From: Wyeomyia smithii
Lineage: Eukaryota > Arthropoda > Insecta > Diptera > Culicidae
Assembly (NCBI RefSeq): GCF_029784165.1
Contig: NC_073695.1
Coordinates: forward strand, 230,301,916 to 230,365,915
Direction of reading: 5' to 3'
Length of the DNA: 64,000 nt
Below, in pieces: positions 26,790 to 38,383 of the stretch (position 1 is the stretch's first letter; each line of letters opens with the position of its first letter). A program made the position numbers and the translations under genes. Under the pieces are notes generated by a model, which saw only the letters and a program-made list of their open reading frames with translations, ran no database searches and was not told the DNA's origin.

Positions 26790-27440
26790 TCTTATGTCTT
26801 GGGTAGCCGTTCTCCAGTCACCTCATACATCAGCAGATCGTGCATTTTCTTCCACTGCGCATATCCACCGAGTGTAAGGTCTACCAGGAAGTCGTCGACC
26901 TCTCGTTGGATCTCTGCTGAAGATAGTTTTGGCGACTCTCTCGTTAGGCATTCTGGCTACATGTCCAGTCTCTGCTGTATTACCTACCTACTTTATCTTC
27001 AAGTTTACCGCCAAGTATCGATCGCAGGACTTTACGCTAAAAAACTTCGAGCACTCGTCGTTTGCTTCTTTTAGCGTGCATGCTTCATGCCCGTAAAGGG
27101 CCACCGGGGGATCGGCGTTCCATAACTGGAAACTACTTTAGTTCATCTAACGTTACTAACGCGATTGCTGTATTGCCAGTTATCGGATTTCTCCAGCGCC
27201 ATACGACTCAGTTTTGTCGGGAAAGCGTGTTCCATCATAATCTGCTACAGCTCGTTTCTTTTCAATGAGTCGTATGCCACCTTAAAATCTACAAACAGAT
27301 GGTTAGTCTGCAAGCTATACTCCCGGAACCTATCGAGGATCTGCCACAGAGTAAACATGTACGCTTCTGTCGAAAACCTGGAATTCCGTTGCCGGTTTCA
27401 ATCTAGTAGATGGCTCTTCTTGTAGAAAGGGCATATGAGA
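26790..27440 (-). mobile_element. RTE-like RT fragment, copy 4
   Basis: Minus-strand frames give MFTLWQILDRFREYSLQTNH followed by LFVDFKVAYDSLKRNEL (27250-27360). This is the RT motif A of the RTE-like group, with its catalytic Asp in VDFK. The palm region is missing. A C-terminal scrap, YGHEACTLKEAN, lies at ~27080. The fragment has stops and deletions. Confidence 0.65.
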
Positions 27441-27455
27441 TATTTTTTCCAAGAT

Positions 27456-27850
27456 GCGGGGAAATCTGCTCACAGATGCCTGTGAAGAGAACTCAGGGTA
27501 TGGGGTGGGGATGAAACTAAAGGAGTGATGCTGAGATATTACACTCTCTCAAACACCTACTCAGCTTGTTCCGGACCCACTGAAACCTGTCCAGTGTTCA
27601 GCCCTTATCTTCCCGGGACGACGTTTAAGTATTACGCCAGGGAGTGGCCTTTATAACCTCTTTTTTTTTAAGATGGCGAGGCAATCTGCGATCGGACACC
27701 TGAGTGAGGGGATGAGACTAGGGGAGAGATGCTAGGGTAGTTACACTCCCCCAGGCACCTACTGATCCCTGTCCCGACTCACTAAAACCTCTCCAGTCCT
27801 GGTCTTCCCGGAACGACGGTTAAATAATACGTCGGGGAGTGGATTTTGTG
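27456..27850 (-). repeat. tandem duplication of the LINE 3' tail
   Basis: The segments 27456-27660 and 27672-27850 align in order. Shared words are GGATGARACTA, GAGATGCT, TTACACTC, CACCTACT, CCYGACTCACTRAAACCT, TCTTCCCGG, ACGACG and GGGAGTGG. This is either a tandem 3' UTR or a second, 5'-truncated copy inserted next to the first. Confidence 0.75.
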
Positions 27851-27889
27851 CGAGTCGCACCCTATTTACTGTTATAACTTCCTAGCTAA

Positions 27890-30350
27890 CTACCTGGAGA
27901 CTGGTAGTTAGCCACCACTGGCTTGTTGGTGGTTGACCCAACGTTGCAGCTCCAGGACAATCTGGGAGGCGGCCGCACAGGCATGTCGCTCCCCGCTCTT
28001 ACGAAATGGGAGCATACGAAAAAGGCATGCTCAGCAGTCTCCTCCTCCTTAACGTACTCAGGACAGGACCCCGCGTGTCCGAACTTGTGCAGATATAGCC
28101 TGAAGCAACCAGTTCACTTCACAATGGCGCCTCTCGACCCAACTGGATATCTCCGGTATAAGTCGGTGCATCATTCTGTCCTTTGTGGAGTTAAACCATT
28201 CCCGCTGACAGCGGAGCATCGAGAATGACCTTCTGGTACCTCGTATGCCCCTTGTGTCTCGTTGGTCGAAACACTCTCTGTCCTCTTTGATGGCGATGCT
28301 GATAGGTATCATGCCGAACAAGACACAGATTGCATCGTATGACACCGTACGATACGCACTCGTAACTTTCAGTCACATGAGCCTGTAGGTACTTTCCAGT
28401 TTACCGCGGTAACTGTTAGTACCTAGCGCTCTGGACCACACTGGCCCACCATACCTAAGTATGGACGAAACCACGCTGGCAAGAAGTTTTCGCTTGCTGT
28501 CATAAACCGCTGAGCTATTGAACATCGTACGAGATAGTGCTGCAATAGTCGATGAGACCCGCTTACAGGAATAGTCGATGTGGCTCCCGAACGTGGGCTT
28601 ATCGTTAATCATTACCCCCAAGAGCTTCAAAGATCGCTTTGAGGTAATGGTGTAGTCTCTGACCACCGCCTGTTTCTGAGATTTCCGTGACCTCCCTACA
28701 GGGAACTTGAGTTACAACACCCCGTCTTACATGACATTCCACAACACTGGACCCAGGGTAAAACCTTGTGAAACTCCTACGGTGATTGGGACGCACTTCT
28801 GACCCTTCTCCGTGATGTAAACAAGTCCTCGATCCTGGAGGTAATTTTCCAGAATCTTGTACAGCGACACCGGTACATGGATGCACCAACTGGCGCTATT
28901 AAACGCATTCCGCCGTCTTGGTGACGGACGAGATGGCATCCAGCGTAGACCTGTTCTTCCGGAAGCCGAACTGGTTACTTGCCAGACCGTGAACACCCTC
29001 CGTGTACCTCACCAGTCTGTTGAGAATGATCCTCACACGCACTTTGCCCGCAGTGTCCAGCAGACAGATGAGCCTATATGCCGATGGGTCCCCTGGCGGT
29101 TTCCAAGCCTTCGGCAGTAAGACCAGTTTCTGCCGCTTACACCTGTCCGGATAGAGATAGTCATCCAGGCACCTCTGCACGACTGTCCTGAACAGCCCGG
29201 GGGCCGTTTTCATCGCCAGCCTGATTGCCAGGTTAGGGATACCATCCGGCTCCAGTGCCTTGCTCACCTGTATGGATTTGGCGATCACGATTAGTTCCTC
29301 ATTCGTAACCCTTGCCTCCTCCACGGCTGTCGTCGCTCACAGATTGGTTGTAAGGCTGGCTGGCCGACCATACCTGGTCTATGTCTGAGATACTGGAACG
29401 TCGGACGAGAGACTCGACCGCCGAAGGCCGGGGGCTTGGCATGTGGCGTGGAAAGAGTCCCTCGATGATACGCCGTCTGCGCGGCGCTCTGTCCCCTCTT
29501 CTTTGTTTCGCGCACGCAGCATCCTCCGTCTTTCACGAAGGCACGCACTGCTAAGGTCGGCTTTCGCGTCCGTCCACCAGTAAACCGAGGGCTCCCATGG
29601 CGTCACACGCCCGCGAAAGCATGGCAACTAGTCGGTCAGCAGTTGGGTGGAGCCACCTGCCTCCCCGCGCTCTCTTCTCATTGCCTCTTCGAATACCTCG
29701 GCATTGAAATGCGATATCTTCCACCCGCGGACGGTCGGGTTGTTGGTTCTACCAGTCACTTGCCGCCTCACGTTGTGTTCTACACTATAGTAAACCGACT
29801 GGTGGTCGCTATTGGTGTAGCCATCGTCTACTCTCCAGATCGTAATCAGTCCTGGGCTAGAGAACGTCACGTCGATGATCAACACCGCACCTGTTCTGCT
29901 GTAAGTACATTTTGTCCAACGTTGGCCAGATATAGGTTGAGCTCCGCCAAAGTTTCCAACAAGATCTGAACCCTCTGGTTCGTTGAGCGACTTCTTACTC
30001 AACAACCAAGGCGTTGAAGCCATCCACCAGCAACGGTGTTAGGCCCGTCAGCTTCATAGATAGACCATCTGGCAGAACAATGTGATGAAGCATAACAAAT
30101 GCAGTAGAAAACTACGTTCATCTTGGCAACCTTCTTTTGAGGTTGACACAACCTCCTGAACCAGGAACCTGCTTGTCGTTCATATGGCCGCCATACTAAA
30201 CTTATCCGCGACACATTTATCCTCTCCGGGATGTCGATGTCAGACAACGACTCAGAGGCTGCTTGGTGTAGCAGCAACTGAGCCACGTAGCAATGGTTCG
30301 GGTTCAGTTGCATCACACTTATGCCCGTGGTTTTGCAGCTAGTTTGAACC
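27890..30350 (-). pseudogene. ORF2 (endonuclease-RT) of R1-type LINE
   Basis: The N-terminal nuclease begins ISVMQLNPNHCYVAQLLLHQ (~30320), continues FYCICYASS (~30080) and ends NSDHQSVYYSV (~29790), the SDH motif of APE nucleases. RT motifs are GIPNLAIRLAMKTAPGLFRT (~29230), KRQKLVLLPKAWKPPG (~29130), NQFGFRKNRSTLDAI (~28960), FNSASW (~28900), TLGPVLWNVM (~28740) and LKLLGVMINDKPTFGSHIDY (~28600). Between LWNV and the last motif the frame passes straight from LKFPVG to RSRKSQKQAVVRDYTI, so the segment with the catalytic F/YADD box is gone. The C-terminus keeps a C-x-C...H-x-C remnant (CPEY...EHAFFVC, ~28040). Several frameshifts are present. No activity is possible. Confidence 0.8.
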
Positions 30351-30399
30351 TCCACAACGCCTGCATAACTGGCTCCTATCGAGTCCCTCGCAGGTTCAG

Positions 30400-31020
30400 G
30401 ACTTATGTCCTCCCTCGAAGCACTTGAAGCAAACGTCCGGTTGCTGTAGTATGCCCAGGGGCCATACTGTCCACATAACCTCCTATTTTCCTTACTTCAG
30501 TGCCAGGTTTGCGTCCGGCGACGGTAGTCTCTGCTGGACCCTTTCGAATACGGATTGACTCAGTGACCATTTCCACCCTGCACTTCTCCTTTAGCACTTT
30601 TGTAACGTCGGACTTCTCAGCGATTTCGTTCAGGTTCTTAAGTTGGCGAGTCACCTCTGAGGTGAGTGCTCGAGCTTGAACATCTTTTTCCAGAACGTTC
30701 TCGGCCGTTTTTGTAGGTAGCTCCCTTGTTCTTGGCGTCCATTCGGAGTTTAAGTATCATCTCTTCAGTGCGAGATCGGCGGGTGCTCCATCTTTTTCGA
30801 GACTTCTGAGTACCTCGACCCAACCGTTTTGAGAATGAGGGCGCTCTTCCCGCTTTGCGCCTTCGTGACCTCCTTTGGTTTTCTGGCTGCTCTGTCGTCT
30901 TGGCGCGTAGCATCTTCCTGGTGCTTCCTACCTACTACGGTAACTCAAGGGTTACCCGCAACCTCCACAACGGCTGGTTTTACGGCGGACCTTGAACCGT
31001 GGTGTGCCCATGCACTTTTA
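30400..31020 (-). pseudogene. ORF1 (gag-like) remnant of R1-type LINE
   Basis: Minus-strand frames are rich in Lys/Arg/Glu. They read MTRQLKNLNEIAEKSDVTKV and KEKCRVEMVTESIRIRKGPA (30550-30650), preceded by a basic Ser-rich segment (30640-30910). R1-type ORF1 proteins have this arrangement ahead of Cys-His knuckles. The knuckles themselves are reduced to CFKCFEG-like scraps in another frame near 30415-30430. It is assigned mainly by position upstream of ORF2. Confidence 0.55.
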
Positions 31021-31829
31021 GATGGACTTGACTAGCAAGGTACCGATCTATCGATTAGTCCGATGTGTACACAGACGCATTCGCTCTTTTTGCAACCCTG
31101 GATTTCTCATCCATCACCGCCTTTTTCTACGAAGACCACTGGATGGCCTCACGCGCAAAGAGATTCGATTTTATAATCCTTGTTTAATTGGTCACCCTTC
31201 CAGTTGCTAGCCTTGTCCATGATGGAGTAGTCGCCTTTGTGGTCCCATGGTGGTCTATGCCAGAGAAGTGAGGTCATGGCTAGGGTAGGTCGCCATAGCG
31301 CCCTATGAACAACTATGGCACCGGACTCCCACCGTGCAATGGACTCGGATGTACTAAAAGGCCTGTTAGGTTCTACGGGACGGTGACCCCTGCACTAGGT
31401 ATCACCTCGCCATTTCAAGCAGTTGTCACACGACTTTACTAAGGCACTTCTTTACAACTTTGCTAAGGCACGACGGCGGACTCCTGCCTTCCTGTATCTC
31501 TCTTTGTTTTGACGCGTAGTCGTAGTGAGCATGCGGCTCCTGGCATGGTTCCCCTCGTTCGTCGCTTTCTGGCATTTGACATTAAACCAGCTATTACGCT
31601 GTCTTAACGTTTGCGGTAAAATAATGCACTTTTTTCAGATGGTGATGAAAATAAAAACTAAGACAGATAACTGAGTTAGATAAATTTCCCGTTAATGGTA
31701 ATTATATTATCTTATTTGCAAAAAAAAATTCTACGCCCTTGCGAGCGGCCATCCGGCAGTTAACCGGAACATTCGCCATGGCGGACGAAAACATGCGTGT
31801 AGGCATGTTTCTAAGCTTCGTTTTTTGAC

Positions 31830-33725
31830 GTAGAATTGCGTCTTACGGCAACATATACAGGGGACCAATTTCATAACAGGGATCCAATTTCAAAAACCAA
31901 AAACATCGAGAGCGTCACAAAAATTTTCCATTTTCAACCGTTTTAAGCTCAGTCAGTTTCCAACCGATTTTCGTCATTTTTGCAGTGATCGATTGGAAAA
32001 TCAACCAAGCACCCGCTCAAATGCAGAAAGTTGTAATCTGATTGTTCGAACGATTGTACTATTGAAAATTGTCAAGCCTTGTCGAAACGCAAATGTCGAC
32101 CTCTGATTGGTCGCACAATGCTTCCTTTCCTAACAAGGTCGACAGAATATACTTAGTTGACTAAGAATGCGCGCTTTGTGTTTTATGTATAATTCATTCC
32201 ATGATTGTGCCGATACCACACAGACGTTGGTTGCTGATCGTGAAGAAGAAAGAAAAGCCGGGTTTCAATTTCTGGTTGATCGCGCTGGGCGTGTTGATAC
32301 CTAAGCACCTGAATATCTGGCGGCTGTTATGGAGTTTTCGGTAGCTGCTGAATTATTGGAAATGGCAGGCAATTATACTAAAGAAAACGGGAAAACTAGA
32401 ATCATCGGGGAATGGTTATCCGAAATGATGATAATTGAACAAACTTGCCAGTTTGTTACTGTTGTCAAATATAATAGCACCTGTTGGTGCTCCACAATTA
32501 TATGATTGAAGTAGTTAAGATTTTTCATCATGTGTAACAGACGGAAAACCGCTAATTTCAGCATTCGCAAGACAAGAAAAATTCAACATTGCCTCAAGAA
32601 TGAGTTGGTGGCCGGTTGTAATATATACTTGTTCTAGTGCTGGATGGCAGCAGACAACAGAAATGCAGCACTAACGCTATCGCTTCTTAAAACAAAACTC
32701 AGCAGAATTTCCACCTTCATACTCATTTCTACCGTCGGCAGTATCAAACACGCAACAATCTTCTTTTATGCGACTTTAGTCACACCTATTTTTCCAGTTA
32801 TCCCATTCCACAACGTGCGAAAAATCTATGTCAGAGCGGATATCACGCGCTATCTGGACCATGAAGCATTTATGCGATAATTGAATGAAATTTGCAACTG
32901 CAGCAACCAGCCTTTTTCAAGGCTACTAAATGTATTTGACAGATCATGATGAATGGTTATTTCTAAACTGCAACTTTGATTGCAGTTTGATGCTGCTGCA
33001 ATTGCGCAGCAGTGTGATGTATATTACAATTCATTGATACTGTGCATCACAAGCAATATATGCGAAACAAATCCGATTCCAAACAGAAAAGTTCAGCAAG
33101 TTCTGCTCACGATGCTGAGTCCGTTTTAGAAAATTCATAACACTTCATTAACAAGGATGTAACGTCTTGAAGAAGACGGTTATTGCTTGACATCACAGCA
33201 GAATTTCCACCTTCATACTAATGTCTACCGTCGGCAGTATCAAACACGCAACAATCTGCTTCCATGCGACACGGGGAAGGAAACATTTTTTCTTTCCAAG
33301 CCGCGTAACACGACACAATACATGTTATTTTGTTGCCTTCATGAGAGTGCTATCGGTCCGGCTCGACAGAATGTCCACAAGAAATCATTTTTGACCGTGC
33401 TACGAAACTGAGAAAAAACTTTAAAACTAAAATTAAAGGTGGAGCTTATCAAATGATCGCTCTGAGCCAGAATGAATGAAATGTATTTTTTTTCGAACGT
33501 TGTAGAATGGTATAACTGGAAATAATTTAGTCACACCTATTTTTCCAGCTATCCCATTCCATTCCATTAAAGCAAAAAGAATATACGAAACTATACGGAA
33601 AAATATATCGCTTCACACCATTAAATGATTAACCCTAATCGAGTGTATTTCCAAAGCTATTGCAAAAAATTATTGACATAAGACAGGCTGTCGTGATTCT
33701 ACGTTAACCTTGCGGTCGTTTCTTA
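31830..33725. mobile_element. 1.9-kb insertion in mariner copy B, carrying histone-derived sequence
   Basis: This segment is absent from mariner copy A. The left block (31830-32125) recurs in reverse at 46200-46490 and, diverged, at 46640-47000. The right block (33605-33725) recurs at 49585-49725. Both outer ends contain ACGTAGAAT in opposite orientation (31834 and ~33697). The middle carries an H2A pseudogene preceded by a reversed CCAAT box (GATTGGTC, ~32107). A ~75-bp duplication follows (32700-32775 and 33193-33270, sharing AGCAGAATTTCCACCTTCAT and CGTCGGCAGTATCAAACACG). Class and insertion mechanism are unknown. Confidence 0.6.
32255..32505 (+). pseudogene. H2A: histone H2A pseudogene
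   Basis: The translation reads AGFQFLVDRAGRV, then APEYLAAVMEFSVAAELLEM and AGNYTKENGKTRII, then (after a small frameshift) IRNDD and LNKL. These correspond to the H2A core: the AGLQFPVGR start, [20 protein letters not shown] helix, NKKTRII loop and [10 protein letters not shown] helix. The region between GR and APVYL (most of the first loop and helix) is deleted, a stop precedes APEYL and the C-terminal tail is decayed. An intact H2A binds H2B in the nucleosome; this copy cannot. Codon-level similarity over ~80 residues makes chance unlikely. It lies inside a 1.9-kb insertion in a mariner element. Confidence 0.85.
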
Positions 33726-33727
33726 TA

Positions 33728-34676
33728 AACAACCTCTTCCACTTTTTTTTTATAATTTCCTCCTCCGTTTCCGCGACAAAATTGTTGGAATAGATCTTGC
33801 GCTTCAAGTTTGCCCAGAAGTTCTCGATGGGACGCAACTGGGGACGTTGGGCGGATTCGCCGACTCCGGTACCACATCGATATTCAGCCGCTCCATCTTC
33901 TCCAACGATCGCTTCGAGTAGTGGGCCAGCGCCAAATCTGGCCAGAACACCGTGTCTTTGCCCTTATGGTATTTCTTGATGAACGACGCAACTTCTAGCA
34001 GGCACTTCGTACCATAAATTTTCCCGTTCACGGCCAGCCCGGAGCGAAAGAAGAGCAACTTTGACATCCCTTTCTCGTTGATTGTTAGCGACAGCCGCAC
34101 CTTCTTGGGAAATTTGGTCTGTGAAATAAACTTCACCTCGGTGCTCACTACCTTCATGGGAGAAGTGAGATACGAAGTACCCTGCCAGTCGTTGCCATCC
34201 AGGGTGAGGTAGAACTCGTCATCCATCACCACTGCCACGTCGCGATTCGCCGGGAAAATCGACTTGACCATCTTATTTAACCGCTGTCGCTGCGTCATTG
34301 CCTGCAGCTCCGAGACCAGTGAACGGGACTGCCGCTTCCTGACATGTATGTCCATGTTCTCCAGATACTTTTTCACTGTTCTACCGCATGCACCAACCTC
34401 CCGGCCAAGTGCACGCAGCAATTTAGCCACTTTTCCCTCGGTGTTTCTCTTCAGCATTCTTTGAAGCTTCTTGTCGCTCAGGGTCGTTGGCCGTCCGGAA
34501 CCGGGTTTTCTTTTGATGCTCTGATCGTTGTCTAATAGTGTCAAGATGTTGCAGATGCCGGAATGGGCATACCCGGCGTCCACTAAGTGCCGCACGATGT
34601 TCGTTTTTGACGCGGCGGGGTACCGTTCTTTGAACGCGCACACTTCTGAACGGTGTAGCTTCACATTTTTCGCCAT
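33728..34676 (-). pseudogene. DD37E mariner transposase, one frameshift
   Basis: The start is ATG at 34676 (MAKNVKLHRSEVCAFKERYP); upstream codons in the open frame use TTG and are not credible. Helix-turn-helix region residues 10-60, GSGRPTTLS linker (59-67), second HTH to ~115. The catalytic domain has MDDEFYLTLDG (first Asp 153) and FWPDLALAHYS (second Asp 247). After PPNVP the frame breaks at a run of four C (33840-33843 on plus), one base short. The next register reads LRPIENFW, restoring the third catalytic Glu at spacing 37. The C-terminus after NNFVAETEEEII runs into foreign sequence. The family catalyses cut-and-paste at TA; this copy is inactive unless frameshifted. Confidence 0.88.
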
Positions 34677-34823
34677 CACAGTTAGAGTTTGACTGATGGA
34701 GCTGTCAATTTTTTTCGCTAACTCATGGGTTACTGTGATTGATGATGCATGAGTAGTTTCGTCAGTGCGATTACAGGTAAACCCATGAAAAATCGGCAAT
34801 TTTTGTCCATTTTTTACCGCAAA

Positions 34824-37430
34824 CGTTATACCACTTCTCTCGAAGTCGTTACAGTGGCACCGTGAATACTACTCCACAGTTCATTTTGTAGTAAGAAAAA
34901 AAATTGGCCTTCTGAAACGCTGCGATTTTGACTCCCTGTCGATGTGCAAACCAGCTCGCACAAGTTCATTGAGTGATCGTTCCAAGTATCCAATTTTCAA
35001 TCGTTCACTGTTCTCTGTTTTTGTGTTCGTATTCTAGGTCTTTGCCAATTGATCCATTCCGTATTTCTAATTTTGTTGTTCATGGTTAGGAGAGGATTCG
35101 GTATGCTACCTTACCAGGTTCGCGATACCTTATGGCGGCGTCGACCTGCATTCCAGGAGTCGTTAGGGGAGATAATGTAGAGCCCATTACGCATCTCCCG
35201 GCTCAAACTCACGGCTTGTTCAGGGGTGCTAATTCATTGTATTTAAACCTACCCTTCATACCAGGAGGTCGTTTCGCTATCCACAACCTGCAAGCCGGCC
35301 AATTTCTTGCAGCTAGGCTGTGAATATTGAAACTAACATTGAACTATGTGAGAAGCGTATCGAGCCCTATGAGAATCACTATGGCCATTCGGACAAAGAA
35401 TACATAATTTTTGACCAAAAGTGTCGCGAGTTGCTTAGACATCCACAAAACCAGTTTTTTTTATTAATTTGGAGTTTTCAATTTTTAACTTGAACATAGC
35501 CTGGAAGTTTTTTCATGATAAAATTTTCTGTAAGAATGGAATTTTTATTTTAAGCGTTACATGAGTTGAAGTTTGATCCTTACATATTGAAAAATAATAA
35601 TTGTCAGTCAATCTTTGTTACTCTCCAATAAAATATTTGAAATCAAGTTGAAATATCTGCTCTGGAAGATCATTTTTTGTACCTATAGAAGCAATTATCG
35701 TGTAGTTAACTGTAATGTTTCAGTTCATAATCCTAAACAAAGTCCTGTTGACTCTCTGAGACCTTGTGCAATTGACGCTTGAAGAAAGAAACTATCAGCT
35801 TTATACTGTTTCTTATCATCTTTGTTATTACATATCGACTCTGAAGCATACCTCTATGGTAAAATTATAAACAGTATCAGTCGTTTTCTAGGGAAGATTC
35901 TTTTCTATTCTTTCGACAGAAAAAAAAAATGAAAAGAACTGCAGAAACAGTATGCCATCCTGTCCTTCATCCACGGTTGTCTGTAAAGTTTTCATACTCA
36001 GAAAAGCACACATACCCACATACATCCACAAATACGTTTGGATGATTTGACAATTCGAATCGAGAAAATATAGCTGTTGAGCTCAACTTTTATCCAATAT
36101 GGCCCCGGTGCCCTAGGTTCTCCTCCCGCCTCCGAAATTGTCCAACAAACCGACAGCGACAGCCGGTATCGAATTGCCATTTGCATTCTGCACGGAACTA
36201 CGCCACCATGTGGATCACAGAAGCAACTCCGGTAGACAGTAGTAGCGAGCATCCGAGCTACGGGGGGGCGGCAGAAAAAAAATTAATGGTACTGCCATGT
36301 GTGCCTGTCCGGGCTGTCATGTTCATCCTGCATTCGTCCATTCGGCGTTGGTGGAGAAAGTTTCTATCGCTCGACTTCGGGGAGCTGGGAGCTACCAAGG
36401 GCTGGGGGATAGTAGATCTCAATAGCATAAGCTTCATGCGGCCATCTGAATGTTGTTTTATGATCATATAACAGCAATATCGCAATGACGAATGACTTTA
36501 TCAATTCGAATACGGATGTTTCTTGTTCGACTGCTGGCAACTGGAGTGTGCGTCTGGTTTTTATGTGTTCCACGATTAAGATTTAATGGGATTTTCCTCT
36601 GCGACGAACTTCGAGCAATAACTTACTCTCTATATTCTGCCTCAAAAGTTTACCAGCCAACAATGGTTTATAGCGACTTTTTACCTACTCCTATCCTCTC
36701 TGCCACTACAGGATTGAATCATCATCCGACAATCCGAGTGATGAATTGAATTTGACTCAATTGAATAATAAAGGGATGCGATGCAGTGCAAACCATGTAA
36801 CGCTCTAGAAATCATCTTCAATTCAATTTTCAACACAAAATGTAAAGGCAAACCTAGGAATGAACTTTCTTTCTCCCGAGGGGGTGGTAGTTCAAGCTAG
36901 GATAGCCACAATGTTCCGACACTCAGTGCACTACTGTTTGTGTGTATGCAATGAGTAAACGAAATGGGAGGCTGGTGAGGAGAATTAATTGGAAATTTAG
37001 TTAGTTACTAGATGCTGTCAGTACCGGACACTTGGCCGCCATGCCTGCAGATGGCCATTCGCCCGATCTGCGCTGGAAGAAACTCTGAAATCTTACAATG
37101 TTGATGATATGTTGTAAATTAGCAATCAGTCTTGAAAATTAGATTTTTCTTGAAAGTTACTAAGACCTTGTTTTCATTTTATTAATTCGGGAACAGGATT
37201 GCCAATTAGTTTACAATGTTGCAGCTCTACTGAAATGCATAAATTGTCAATTCAGTTTAATCAATTTTGCGTACAGGTTGAAAACTTTCTCAAGTGTTTT
37301 AATGTTAAGTGTTTAATTACATTAAAATCATATCACGATTAAAGTGTTTTAGTATTTGTCGTCTTTGACATTCTTTACAGTTCTAACATTTTTAACGTTT
37401 TGTGATTATTTATAAATTTCGAAAGGTTTC
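34824..37430. other. no gene supported
   Basis: AT-rich sequence with a GC-richer patch at 35090-35330 (a 63-codon frame without motif) and mixed sequence at 36100-36480. No copies elsewhere in the window were noticed. Start-rich short frames on both strands overlap at 36180-36570, which argues against coding. Confidence 0.4.
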
Positions 37431-37439
37431 TGACATTGT

Positions 37440-37520
37440 AGAATAGGAAAAACGGACCCAAGTTCCCACTAGTAAATCGCCGCTGAGCTAGCAACCTGGA
37501 ACATAACATTTTTGTAGCAG
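37440..37520 (+). repeat. fragment of the GCTGGCAACCT repeat family
   Basis: ACGGACCCAAGTTCCCACTAG, GCCGCTGAGCTAGCAACCTG and ACATAACATTT follow the order of the larger copies at 48755-49240 and 47040-47200. Confidence 0.5.
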
Positions 37521-37911
37521 GATTTCGCCTTACTTTAATCGGCATGCTGTGGAAATGGCAACGAAAATGTGCCTTCTTCAGACGCATATTGTTTTACTAC
37601 CACTGAACGAATTTCAAACGCCAATTTCTTGAACGAATGGTGAACGTTTCTTATAATTGGTGGTGCATTAGTTGACATATCTTTTCAATACTACATTAAT
37701 CGTGTGTAGTGTGCTATATTGAATGCATTTCTTTGTACATTCACTTAAGAGATCTTGAATACAACTATCTCAACGTATAGATAAAGTTTCTTTTAAACTT
37801 TTGGTATAATAATAAGCATATCTTTTCGATAGCAAACCAGTGAATTATTGCACTAAAATTCATTCGGAATGTTTATTTTAGATTTATGTTATAAGTGTCT
37901 TTTCAAGCTTC

Positions 37912-38356
37912 AACGGGTGACAACTGAAAATCTGGAATTTTTTGGGCTTTTTTACTCTACAACAAACACGTTTAAAGAGAAATAATATTATGTATATGAA
38001 AACTCTATCCTTCCTTATTAAACCAGTATGTTTTGTTTTGTCAATGCATGCTTAGCTCGGTTTAAAATGGCGTCCAAACAACGAGCATTCCGCAAGTACA
38101 TTCGGTATGAACTGCACAACAATTTTGTCAAAAAGTTCTTGGTAAACCATTTTGTAAGCGAAAGCGCTCTTGTTTTGGCATCATAAGAAAACATCGTCGG
38201 GAGGCTGGTAACGGACGTTTCTCAAATGTTCAATATTTTCTGTAAGTTCGCAACGAATGTATTTTCATTAGAGATAATTAAGTTTTTCTTTAAGTTCTTT
38301 CTCCTTTTGTTGACAGTAGTAGAAAAAAAATCCAAAAATTTTAGTTGTCACCCGTT
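37912..38356 (+). mobile_element. 445-bp mini-mariner with transposase N-terminus
   Basis: The ends AACGGGTGACAACTGAAAAT (37912) and the complement of TTTTAGTTGTCACCCGTT (ending 38356) are inverted. TA follows on the right, but the left flank is CA. Inside, ATG at 38067 opens MASKQRAFRKYIRYELHNNF and then VKKFLVNHFVSESA before a stop at ~38184. This resembles the first HTH of Tc1/mariner transposases. The rest of the transposase is deleted, so this is an internal-deletion derivative. Confidence 0.65.
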
Positions 38357-38383
38357 ATATCAACTCTTCAGTTTCGCAAAACG

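Larger units (their letters stand above)
27456..31600 (-). mobile_element. R1-clade LINE, nearly full length, inactive
   Basis: Minus-strand order is a 5' leader (31020-31600), ORF1 remnant (30400-31020), ORF2 (27890-30350) and a duplicated 3' non-coding tail (27456-27850). ORF2 carries an APE-type nuclease, RT and a C-terminal Cys-His motif, the layout of R1/LOA-type LINEs. Many frameshifts are present and the RT active-site segment is missing. Target-site specificity (rDNA or otherwise) cannot be judged. Confidence 0.8.
31606..34823 (-). mobile_element. mariner-like DD37E element, copy B, with both terminal repeats
   Basis: The ends ACGTTTGCGGTAAAA (31606) and TTTTACCGCAAACGT (ending 34823) are inverted. 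Each is flanked by TA (31604-05 and 34824-25), the target duplication of Tc1/mariner elements. The transposase lies just inside the right end on the minus strand. The 3' non-coding part (31620-31830) aligns with copy A (24480-24660). Copy A runs directly into transposase, whereas here ~1.9 kb of other sequence (31830-33725) intervenes. The 37-residue spacing between the second Asp and the Glu places it with ITmD37E, first described from mosquitoes. Confidence 0.8.

Noticed and set aside
34677..34799. N-terminal extension of the mariner transposase
   Set aside because: It would start at TTG. The family-typical MAK start is at 34676.
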